From the IMG/VR virus record IMGVR_UViG_3300042485_000202, positions 1-20,224 of that record: a stretch of DNA of 20,224 nucleotides. One strand, given 5' to 3'. A model generated the notes under the pieces. The model did no database searches, had not been told where the DNA came from, and saw only the letters and a program-made list of their open reading frames with translations. A program made the position numbers and the translations under genes. Of the stretch, positions 5,932 to 12,361 are shown one piece after another (position 1 is the first letter of the stretch; each line of letters opens with the position of its first letter). Origin of the DNA: a virus.

Positions 5932-8229
5932 ATGACATTTACTGTTGAATCAAAATCTCAATTGGCAAAATTACTTGCCACCGAAAACCTAACTATCGAA
6001 CACCAAAAGATTCAAACGGCTAAGTTTGATCCTAAAAATCGTGTATTGTATTGTCCTATCTGGAAAGATATGTCAGGTGCTTTGTATGATTTGCTTATGG
6101 GTCACGAAGTTGGCCATGCATTGTATACTCCGGCTGAAGGTTGGCATGATGCTGTTTCCAATCGTGGTCATAATTTCAAAGGCTTCTTGAATGTTGTTGA
6201 AGATGCCCGTATCGAAAAGAAAATCAAACGCAAATATCCAGGTATTCGCCAATCTTTCATCAAAGGTTACCAAAGCCTTTTAGATCGTGATTTCTTTGGT
6301 ATCAAATTCCGTGATGTTAACAAATTATCTTTCATTGACCGTCTAAACATTTACACCAAATCTGGTGGCACAATGCCTATTGATTTCACCGATGAAGAAC
6401 AAGATTTGGTGAATCAAGTTGAATTGTGTGAATCATGGGAAGATGTTCTGCGAGTTACACAAACCGTATTCAATTATTCCAAAGATGAACAATTTGAAAC
6501 ACAAAAACAAATGTTCATGCCAAGTGAAGACGGTGAATATGAATTAGGTGATGAAGAAATGGAATCTGATGATATGGATTCCAATGGAGAACCTGAAGAT
6601 GCTGATTCTGATGAAGAAATGGAATCTGATGATACTGATTCAGATGATGGCTCAGAATCGGATGAACAAGAAGATGATTCTTCAGAGAACCAAAAATCAT
6701 CAAATTCGGATGATGGTGATAATGAAGAAGGTTTTGATTATGATGCTCGTGATGATTTTGAACCTACTTGTGAAACGGATGATTCTTTCCGGAACAAAGA
6801 AACGGAACTCTTGAATGAGAATTGTAAACCTTTTGTTTACGCTAAAATTCCTAAAGTTAATTTGGATAATTTAATTACACCAGCTAAAATTGTTCATCGC
6901 TCTTTGACTGAGTATTATGTCAATGAACGCCCTTTAGGTCTTGATTCATTGAATGAAGATGTTAAAAAATTCAAAACAAAGAATGACCGTTATATCAGTT
7001 TACTTGCCAAAGAATTTGAAATGAAGAAAGCGGCTCGTTCTTATTCCAAAGCTAAAGTGGCCACTACTGGTGATATTGATATCAGTAAGATTTACAAGTA
7101 CAAGGTCGATGATAATATCTTCCGTAAAATGACACGCTTACCAAAAGGTAAATCACACGGACTGGTTTTATTGCTTGATTGTTCTGGTTCGATGCGATAC
7201 AACATGGGTGGTTCAATTGAACAGATTTTGGTTCTAACTATGTTCTGTCGCAAAGTGAATATTCCTTTTGTAGTTTATGGTTTCAGTGATGCTGACAATT
7301 CACGCAGGTTTGATTTTCTGGATCAACCAATTAAACCCGGTTTTGTACAAGAAGAAAATGCTCTGCGTTTGCAACAAGTATTTTTGCGTGAGTATATGAA
7401 TTCGAAAATGAGCAGTGCTGAATTTAATACATGCATTAGGAATATGGTTGCTTTGCGTAACTCATATGAGCGCCACACACGAACACCAATGTCGGAGTCA
7501 ATGGGTAATACTCCTCTGATTCAAGCTATGATTGCTCTCGAACCAATCACTAAAGAATTCCGCAAAATTAACAACCTTGATTTGGTTAATTTGGTTATTG
7601 TACATGACGGTGATGCTGATACATCGGATTATGTTTGTGAAAAATTTGATTCGAAAGATGAACAAGATGACAAATTCTACTCTAAGAGATTTTCAGCTAA
7701 GAGTGAAAATGTTTATCTCCGTGACCGCAACAATTCTAAATTGCAAATCAAAGTTGATTCTTATATCAATGATAGTCATTATAATATTGACGAAAGTTTG
7801 CGTGTAGCTATTTTCAAATGGTTTAGTCAAGTGACTGGTGCTAAAATATTCGGTTTCTTTATCACGGAATCTGGCCGTAATGTTGCTAAATCGATTGCCA
7901 ACAAATACTATGATGAGAAGGGTCGCATCGTTAAACAAATTTGTAATGATGATTACAAATTTCCACATTGGCAATATTACAGATCCGAATTTGTATCGTC
8001 TATGTGTAAAAAATTGAAGAATGATAAATTCATTCAATCATACAATCCTGGTTATGAAGCATTCTTTATTATGCCCGGCGGTTCAGATTTGAGTATTGGT
8101 GATGAAGAAATGGAAATTACAGGTAATGTTACCTCTAATAAACTCAAAACGGCATTCTTAAAGATGAACAAAAAACGGCAAGTGAATCGTATCATGGTTT
8201 CCCGATTCATTGATGGTATTGCCGCATAG
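5932..8229 (+). CDS. CobT-like protein: HExxH metallopeptidase-like region plus VWA domain
   Basis: A 765-residue, three-part protein. Residues 1-170 contain MGHEVGHALYTPAEGWHD, with an HExxH motif (58-62), followed by NVVEDARIE (87-95). Its Glu90 could be the third zinc ligand of a gluzincin-type site. Residues about 199-280 form a very acidic Asp/Glu/Ser linker with an internal repeat (DEEMESDD twice). From about 405 the protein has a von Willebrand A fold with the MIDAS motif DCSGS (416-420) and a later HDGD motif. This layout resembles the CobT subunit of cobaltochelatase, and the next gene encodes a CobS-like AAA+ ATPase. No cobalamin-synthesis gene is nearby, so a MoxR/VWA-type remodelling or proteolysis role is at least as likely as metal chelation. 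The start ATG 5932 has only a weak ribosome-binding site. Confidence 0.8.
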   Translation: MTFTVESKSQLAKLLATENLTIEHQKIQTAKFDPKNRVLYCPIWKDMSGALYDLLMGHEVGHALYTPAEGWHDAVSNRGHNFKGFLNVVEDARIEKKIKRKYPGIRQSFIKGYQSLLDRDFFGIKFRDVNKLSFIDRLNIYTKSGGTMPIDFTDEEQDLVNQVELCESWEDVLRVTQTVFNYSKDEQFETQKQMFMPSEDGEYELGDEEMESDDMDSNGEPEDADSDEEMESDDTDSDDGSESDEQEDDSSENQKSSNSDDGDNEEGFDYDARDDFEPTCETDDSFRNKETELLNENCKPFVYAKIPKVNLDNLITPAKIVHRSLTEYYVNERPLGLDSLNEDVKKFKTKNDRYISLLAKEFEMKKAARSYSKAKVATTGDIDISKIYKYKVDDNIFRKMTRLPKGKSHGLVLLLDCSGSMRYNMGGSIEQILVLTMFCRKVNIPFVVYGFSDADNSRRFDFLDQPIKPGFVQEENALRLQQVFLREYMNSKMSSAEFNTCIRNMVALRNSYERHTRTPMSESMGNTPLIQAMIALEPITKEFRKINNLDLVNLVIVHDGDADTSDYVCEKFDSKDEQDDKFYSKRFSAKSENVYLRDRNNSKLQIKVDSYINDSHYNIDESLRVAIFKWFSQVTGAKIFGFFITESGRNVAKSIANKYYDEKGRIVKQICNDDYKFPHWQYYRSEFVSSMCKKLKNDKFIQSYNPGYEAFFIMPGGSDLSIGDEEMEITGNVTSNKLKTAFLKMNKKRQVNRIMVSRFIDGIAA
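6549..6634 (+). repeat. 26-base direct repeat inside the acidic linker
   Basis: The same 26 bases, beginning TGATGAAGAAATGG, occur at 6549-6574 and 6609-6634, exactly 60 bases apart and in frame. They encode DEEMESDD twice, which points to an in-frame duplication of a 20-residue unit in the acidic linker of the CobT-like protein. Confidence 0.9.
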
Positions 8230-8230
8230 A

Positions 8231-8250
8231 CTGTTGTATTTTTGCAACAG
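8231..8250 (+). repeat. Stem-loop immediately upstream of the CobS-like promoter
   Basis: CTGTTG (8231-8236) pairs with CAACAG (8245-8250) around an 8-base loop. It begins 1 base after the stop codon of the CobT-like gene and ends 3 bases before the -35 box. No T tract follows, so terminator activity is uncertain. Confidence 0.5.
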
Positions 8251-8253
8251 GGC

Positions 8254-8282
8254 TTGACAAGTGATGTTTTTTATTATATAAT
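8254..8282 (+). promoter_or_regulatory. Perfect consensus sigma70 promoter of the CobS-like gene
   Basis: TTGACA (8254-8259), a 17-base spacer and TATAAT (8277-8282) match the sigma70 consensus at every position. This predicts strong, separately controlled early expression of the CobS-like ATPase in a host using a standard housekeeping sigma factor. Confidence 0.85.
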
Positions 8283-8311
8283 GGTTGTTCTAGTGAAATT
8301 TGGAGTTTTAA

Positions 8312-9517
8312 ATGCGTACCAGTAAAGTTGAAGTTCGTGAGAAGTTTATTGCTTTGCTTTCGAATCTCGGTAAAGATACTGTAACCAAATCTGAGATTAA
8401 AGAAATTTGTGGCCAAATGGGAATTTATGGTGTTCCTTGGTTTACAAAAGATGAATCTAACCGAGTAGGCCGTGGTCTTTATAGAGTTCCAAATTCCACG
8501 ATTACTCCTGCCGCAGCTACGATTGATATGACAGCACAGGTTCTTAAAATGCCTAAACAAACTGAAAGCCAACCAGTAGTTGGCAACCGGATTACAAATG
8601 TTGTAACCGACCTTGAAACGGAAAATCTGGTTCCAAAAGTATATAAAAATTATGTACCATTTGGTAACTATGATGATTTGCTAAAAATCGTGGCGTCAAA
8701 GCAATTCTATCCAGTTTTTATTACTGGTCATTCAGGTAACGGTAAAACAATGTCGGTTGAACAAGCTTGTGCCAAACTTGGCCGCAAATTTGTTTGTGTT
8801 TCAATGACACCTGAAACCGATGAGAGTGATTTACTTGGTAACTTTGTACTGATTAACGGTCAAATGGAATGGCGTGATGGTCCGGTTACTGTTGCTGCTC
8901 GTCAAGGTGCTGTATTGTGTATTGATGAGATTGATTATGGTGCTCAAAACCTTTCTTGTCTACAACGTGTACTTGAAGGCAAACCATTTTTGTTGAAGAA
9001 GAAGAATGAGAATGTGGTTCCCGCCGAAGGTTTCACTATCGTAGCTACTGCAAACACAAAAGGCAAAGGTTCGGAAGATGGTCGATATATGTTCACCAAT
9101 GTTCTGAACGAAGCTTTCCTTGAACGATTCTTAAACACCTACGAACAAGATTGGCCTCCAGTTGCCGTTGAGCGTAAGATTATCAGGAAAGAATTGGTTG
9201 CTTTCGGTAAAGCGGATGATGAATTCGCCGAGAAACTTGTTACTTGGGCTGATGTAATTCGCAAAACATTTGTGGAAGGCGGAGTTGACGAAGTGATTTC
9301 CACTCGCCGTTTGGTTCATATTTCCAAAACATACGGTGTATTTGGCAATCGAATGAAAGCCATTGAATTGTGCCTCAATCGTTTTGATGTTGATACTAAA
9401 ATGTCATTCCTCGACTTGTATACCAAAGTTGATGCTGGTGCAAATCCGGAAACAATTCCTAATACAAATGTTGCCGAAGAAGTTAAACCAACACCAAATG
9501 AAGAAATTCCTTTCTAA
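8312..9517 (+). CDS. CobS/MoxR-like AAA+ ATPase
   Basis: A 401-residue AAA+ protein resembling the CobS subunit of cobaltochelatase and the genes annotated cobS in T4-like cyanophages. Walker A is GHSGNGKT (139-146), Walker B is VLCIDEID (201-208), a sensor-1-like asparagine follows in ATANTK, and STRRLVHI lies in the C-terminal sensor-2 region. The first 60 residues (KFIALLSNLGKD, then KSEIKEICGQMGIYGVPWF, then GRGLYRVP) look like a small winged-helix or substrate-binding domain added to the AAA+ core. It follows the CobT-like VWA gene, as AAA+ and VWA partners usually do. It probably forms a hexameric ring that acts with the VWA protein. The target in the phage is unknown. The start has a GGAG ribosome-binding site and a perfect promoter. 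Confidence 0.87.
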   Translation: MRTSKVEVREKFIALLSNLGKDTVTKSEIKEICGQMGIYGVPWFTKDESNRVGRGLYRVPNSTITPAAATIDMTAQVLKMPKQTESQPVVGNRITNVVTDLETENLVPKVYKNYVPFGNYDDLLKIVASKQFYPVFITGHSGNGKTMSVEQACAKLGRKFVCVSMTPETDESDLLGNFVLINGQMEWRDGPVTVAARQGAVLCIDEIDYGAQNLSCLQRVLEGKPFLLKKKNENVVPAEGFTIVATANTKGKGSEDGRYMFTNVLNEAFLERFLNTYEQDWPPVAVERKIIRKELVAFGKADDEFAEKLVTWADVIRKTFVEGGVDEVISTRRLVHISKTYGVFGNRMKAIELCLNRFDVDTKMSFLDLYTKVDAGANPETIPNTNVAEEVKPTPNEEIPF

Positions 9518-9524
9518 GGCAATG

Positions 9525-9551
9525 ATGACCATGTTTGCCGCACATGGTCAT
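9525..9551 (+). repeat. 9-bp perfect stem-loop upstream of the winged-helix gene
   Basis: ATGACCATG (9525-9533) and CATGGTCAT (9543-9551) are perfect inverted copies with a 9-base loop. It lies 8 bases after the CobS-like stop and overlaps the place where a -35 element would be for the extended -10 at 9558-9566. No T tract follows. It may be a weak terminator or an operator. Confidence 0.65.
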
Positions 9552-9557
9552 GTATTA

Positions 9558-9566
9558 TGTTATACT
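9558..9566 (+). promoter_or_regulatory. Extended -10 promoter of the winged-helix gene
   Basis: TGTTATACT contains the TGn extended -10 and the hexamer TATACT (9561-9566), the same core found at 5654-5662 and 5895-5903. There is no -35 box at proper spacing; TTGCCG (9535-9540) is 20 bases away. Confidence 0.5.
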
Positions 9567-9583
9567 TTTATATCTGAGAGTTG

Positions 9584-9615
9584 AACCACCTCTCGATAAT
9601 TGAAAATGAGTGGTT
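9584..9615 (+). repeat. Leader stem-loop in the 5' UTR of the winged-helix gene
   Basis: AACCAC (9584-9589) pairs with GTGGTT (9610-9615), and the stem can continue by TC/GA across one bulged C. It would form in the mRNA leader about 18 bases before the GGAG ribosome-binding site of the gene at 9644. Confidence 0.5.
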
Positions 9616-9643
9616 CATATTTTATAAATTATGGAGTTTTACT

Positions 9644-9916
9644 ATGTCTGCAAAATCAAAAGTCCTCGCTTACCTGTCAAAAGACGGTTCATACAACACA
9701 CTGACTGCTAACAAAATGCAATCACAGTTTGGTGTAAAAAACCCAGCTGCAATGATTGATCATTTGCGTAAAGAAGGTAATGCAATTTACCTGAACACAC
9801 GCACCACAACCAGTGGCGATAAAGTTTCGTACTATCGTTTGGGCACTCCTACTAAGCGCATCGTTGCTGCTGGTATCCTTGCTCTACGCCAACACGGTGT
9901 AAGCACATTCGCCTAA
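9644..9916 (+). CDS. Small winged-helix-like DNA-binding protein (hypothetical)
   Basis: A 90-residue protein resembling small proteins conserved in aquatic T4-like phages. I chose ATG 9644 over an upstream in-frame codon at 9581 because ATGGAG stands 6 bases before it and the protein then begins MSAKSKVLAYLSKDG. The pattern KSKVLAYLSKDGSYNTLTANKM-then-FGVKNPAAMIDHLRKEG is typical of a winged helix-turn-helix, with two helices, a recognition helix and then the wing YLNTRTTTSGDKVSYYRLG. A C-terminal helix ending LRQHGVSTFA may serve for dimerisation. It could be a transcriptional regulator, but its target is not evident. It has its own promoter and is followed by a strong terminator, so it is a single-gene unit. 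Confidence 0.8.
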   Translation: MSAKSKVLAYLSKDGSYNTLTANKMQSQFGVKNPAAMIDHLRKEGNAIYLNTRTTTSGDKVSYYRLGTPTKRIVAAGILALRQHGVSTFA

Positions 9917-9937
9917 TTTAAGGTCGAATAACCTGAA

Positions 9938-9973
9938 AGAGGGAGATATATAATAGTATCTCTCTCTTTTTTT
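9938..9973 (+). terminator. Rho-independent terminator after the winged-helix gene
   Basis: AGAGGGAGATA (9938-9948) pairs with TATCTCTCTCT (9957-9967) over 11 bp with one G-U pair, followed by T6. The 8-base loop TATAATAG contains a perfect -10 hexamer, but no -35 box lies at usable spacing. Confidence 0.9.
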
Positions 9974-9989
9974 ATTTTATGGATACATT

Positions 9990-10805
9990 ATGGAAATTAA
10001 AATTTCGGTTGACGATTTGAAGAAAAATAAACTATTTGTTGCAACACCTATGTACGGTGGCATGGCACATGGTTTATACATCAAATCATGTTTAGATTTA
10101 CAAGGCCTGATGAGCCGATACGGAGTTGAAGTGAAGTTTTCCTTCCTATTCAACGAATCATTAATTACAAGAGCACGAAACTATCTCGTAGATGAATTTT
10201 TGCGATCCGATTGTACACACTTATTGTTTATTGATTCCGACATTCATTACAATCCACAAGATGTAGTAGCTTTGATGGCACTGGATAAAGATGTGGTAGG
10301 TGGTCCTTATCCTAAAAAATCAATTAATTGGGGTAGCGTTGCACATGCTGCTCGTAAAAACCCTGACATGAATCCAGGTGAACTGGAATCTTTGGTCGGT
10401 GAATATGTTTTCAATGTGGTAAAAGGTACACAACAATTTTCTGTTACAGAACCACTTGAAGTATTGGAAATTGGTACAGGTTTCATGATGGTTAAGCGTG
10501 AAGTCTTCTCGAAGATGGAAGAAGCTTATCCTACCATTCGTTACAAACCAGATCATGTTGGTCAAGCTAACTTTGATGGTTCACGTTACATTCATGCTTT
10601 CTTTGATACAGTAATTGATACTAAAGATTCTATCACTGGTGGTGGTTCAGATCGTTACTTGTCGGAAGATTATATGTTCTGTCAAATGTGGCGTAAGATC
10701 GGTGGTGAAATTTATCTTTGTCCATGGATGAAAACACAACACATCGGAACATATGCATTCACTGGTAACATGCCAGCAATTGCACAGTATACCGGGAAAT
10801 TGTAA
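9990..10805 (+). CDS. Glycosyltransferase-like protein with DxD motif
   Basis: A 271-residue protein resembling GT-A-fold glycosyltransferases (family 2/Anp1-like) seen in T4-like phages. It begins with a beta strand (KLFVATPMYGG, 14-24). It has the conserved ESLITRARN segment (56-64) of a nucleotide-sugar site and the metal-binding DxD in HLLFIDSDI (77-85), then GGPYPKK and GTGFMMVKREVF. The C-terminal part contains an acidic, aromatic SEDYMFCQMWRKIGGEIYLCPWM, typical of the acceptor side. There is no membrane segment. Candidate acceptors are phage DNA bases, virion proteins or host surface sugars; the sequence does not decide between them. The stop overlaps the dNMP kinase start (TAATG), which may hint at a link to nucleotide or DNA modification, though this is weak. 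Confidence 0.75.
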   Translation: MEIKISVDDLKKNKLFVATPMYGGMAHGLYIKSCLDLQGLMSRYGVEVKFSFLFNESLITRARNYLVDEFLRSDCTHLLFIDSDIHYNPQDVVALMALDKDVVGGPYPKKSINWGSVAHAARKNPDMNPGELESLVGEYVFNVVKGTQQFSVTEPLEVLEIGTGFMMVKREVFSKMEEAYPTIRYKPDHVGQANFDGSRYIHAFFDTVIDTKDSITGGGSDRYLSEDYMFCQMWRKIGGEIYLCPWMKTQHIGTYAFTGNMPAIAQYTGKL

Positions 10806-11413
10806 TGTTAATTGGAGTCGTTGGTTTTATTGGCAGCGGTAAAGGTACTGTTGGTGATATTTTGACCGAACATGGATTCCACAAAGATAGTTTTGCTAAA
10901 CCACTCAAAGATGCTGTTGCAATAATCTTTGGGTGGCCTAGAGAATTACTTGAGGGTGATACAGATAGGTCTAGAGCATGGCGTGAAGAAGTTGATCCAT
11001 ACTGGAGTGAAAAATTCGGTCGTCCATTTACTCCAAGAGAAGCTCTTCAACTAATGGGTACCGAAGCGGGACGTGATGTGTTTCATAGGGATATTTGGGT
11101 CATCTCTCTATTGAATCGTGCAAAAGGTAAAAATGTGGTTGTTACCGATGTTAGATTTCAAAATGAAATTCGGTATATCCAAGATAACGGTGGCATAGTT
11201 ATTCGTGTCAAGCGAGGCATGGATCCGGTTTGGTTTCCTCTGCTTGAGAAGATAACTTCGGATGCGGAAAGAACCAAATTTATGCAATTTGAACACATCC
11301 ATAAATCTGAATGGGATTGGGTAGGATGTGATTTTGATTTCACCATCCACAATGAAGGCACTATTAACGAATTAAGGCAATCTGTGAAAAGCGCCTTGCA
11401 ATTCGTTGAATAG
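10805..11413 (+). CDS. 1: Deoxynucleoside monophosphate kinase (T4 gp1-like)
   Basis: A 202-residue P-loop kinase of the T4 gene 1 family. It would phosphorylate dNMPs to dNDPs and so feed precursors to the replisome encoded just downstream. The N-terminal P-loop is GFIGSGKGT (7-15). The segments HKDSFAKPLKDAV, FGRPFTPREALQLMGTE, GRDVFHRDIW and NVVVTDVRFQNE follow the family pattern of base-binding and catalytic regions. It is shorter than T4 gp1 (241 residues) but looks complete. The last 45 bases form the left arm and loop of a long stem-loop (11364-11409) that contains the -35 box of the clamp promoter, so the 3' end of this gene doubles as regulatory DNA. Confidence 0.88.
   Translation: MLIGVVGFIGSGKGTVGDILTEHGFHKDSFAKPLKDAVAIIFGWPRELLEGDTDRSRAWREEVDPYWSEKFGRPFTPREALQLMGTEAGRDVFHRDIWVISLLNRAKGKNVVVTDVRFQNEIRYIQDNGGIVIRVKRGMDPVWFPLLEKITSDAERTKFMQFEHIHKSEWDWVGCDFDFTIHNEGTINELRQSVKSALQFVE
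11364..11409 (+). repeat. Long stem-loop at the end of the dNMP kinase gene
   Basis: AACGAATTAAGGC (11366-11378) pairs with GCCTT (11393-11397) and AATTCGTT (11400-11407), giving 13 bp with a 2-base bulge (GC, 11398-11399). One G-U and one A-U pair extend it outward. The right arm contains the -35 box TTGCAA of the clamp promoter. No T tract follows. Confidence 0.8.
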
Positions 11414-11424
11414 TGTAGTATAAT
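11396..11424 (+). promoter_or_regulatory. sigma70-type promoter of the sliding clamp gene
   Basis: TTGCAA (11396-11401), a 17-base spacer and TATAAT (11419-11424) lie 30 bases before the clamp start. The promoter would drive the clamp, clamp loader and regA genes. Confidence 0.8.
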
Positions 11425-11453
11425 AGTATTTGAACTTAACAACGGAGTATATT

Positions 11454-12131
11454 ATGAAATTATCAGCTGACACTTTGTCAATTCTTAAAAACTTTGCCTC
11501 TATCAATACCGGTCTGGTATTCCGCAAAGGCACAACAATCAAAACCATTTCAAGTAACAAAAACATTCTTGCAGAAGCAACCATTACAGAAGATATGCCG
11601 AACGATTTCGGTATCTATGATCTGAATAAATTCCTGACTGTTCTCTCCCTTCATAAAGAAGAACCTGAACTCGACATTACAGAAAAAACTGCTGTGATCT
11701 CCGGTCTAGGTGGTCGTAGTAAGATTGATTATCGTTTCTGTGATCCATCAATGATCAATTCACCCTCAAAACCTGTTAAAATGCCTGAGTCTGAAATCAG
11801 TTTTGAACTAACTGATTCGGATTTGGAATGGGTTCTGCGTACTGCTGCTGTTCTCGGTTCACCAAACGTTGCTGTAACATCGGATGGTTCATCAGTAAAC
11901 CTGTTGACTTATGATGCGAGTAATGATGCTGAGTCGACCAATACTATTCAAGTCGGTGAAGGTAATGGTAACACCTATAAGATGATTTTCAAAACTGAAG
12001 CATTGAAAATGATTCCTGGTTCCTATTCTGTTGAAATTTCTTCTTCAGGTGTATCACACTTCAAACACCGAAACAAACCTGTTCAATATTGGATTGCGAC
12101 AGAAACTGGTTCCACTTTCGCAAAGGCCTGA
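11454..12131 (+). CDS. 45: DNA polymerase sliding clamp, gp45-like
   Basis: A 225-residue protein equal in length to T4 gp45 (228 residues), placed directly before the clamp loader genes as in T4. It forms a trimeric ring that tethers the gp43 polymerase to DNA and, with gp55, activates late promoters. The start is ATG 11454, with CGGAG 8 bases upstream; an in-frame TTG at 11430 is rejected because it would precede this ribosome-binding site. The N-terminus MKLSADTLSILKNFASINTGLVFRKG, the central GIYDLNKFLTVLSL and the C-terminal block VSHFKHRNKPVQYWIA are typical of T4-type clamps. The protein is acidic, as expected for an outer ring surface. It has its own strong promoter. Confidence 0.92.
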   Translation: MKLSADTLSILKNFASINTGLVFRKGTTIKTISSNKNILAEATITEDMPNDFGIYDLNKFLTVLSLHKEEPELDITEKTAVISGLGGRSKIDYRFCDPSMINSPSKPVKMPESEISFELTDSDLEWVLRTAAVLGSPNVAVTSDGSSVNLLTYDASNDAESTNTIQVGEGNGNTYKMIFKTEALKMIPGSYSVEISSSGVSHFKHRNKPVQYWIATETGSTFAKA

Positions 12132-12132
12132 T

Positions 12133-12324
12133 ATGCTAGTTTATTTCACTAATAGTTTTAAGGGTAATGCTTCGGATTCAATTGCAATTAATCCTGCTCA
12201 TGTGGTTAGTGTTTTTGAAATTGAGAGTGAAGAAGGTGTGAAGTTGACGGCAATTTATGGAGTTAATAACACCACATGGATGGTAGAAGACGCTTATCTT
12301 GATGTTGTTGCACGTTTGAATTAA
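12133..12324 (+). CDS. Small protein of unknown function between clamp and clamp loader genes
   Basis: A 63-residue protein starting at ATG 12133, 1 base after the clamp stop codon. A longer in-frame extension back to 12031 would overlap the clamp gene and is rejected. The sequence (MLVYFTNSFKGNASDSIAINPAHVV, then SVFEIESEEGVKLTAIYGVNNTTWMVEDAYLDVVARLN) suggests a small all-beta fold with a final helix. I do not recognise a family. The close spacing to the clamp gene suggests co-translation and perhaps a replication-linked role, but only by position. Confidence 0.75.
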   Translation: MLVYFTNSFKGNASDSIAINPAHVVSVFEIESEEGVKLTAIYGVNNTTWMVEDAYLDVVARLN

Positions 12325-12361
12325 ATTCTGTGTGTTGTTATTTTATATTATGGAGTTGTGA

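Noticed and set aside
6500-6830. Alternative-frame ORFs and simple GAT-rich repeat in the CobT-like gene
   Set aside because: They arise from the Asp/Glu/Ser-rich linker of the real gene; the main frame is continuous with recognisable domains on both sides.
9949-9954. Perfect TATAAT in the loop of the terminator at 9938-9973
   Set aside because: No -35 box at 16-18 bases and no extended -10; treated as part of the terminator loop.
11430-11453. Upstream TTG start for the sliding clamp
   Set aside because: The ribosome-binding site CGGAG lies between it and ATG 11454, and T4-type clamps begin at the MKLS-like position.
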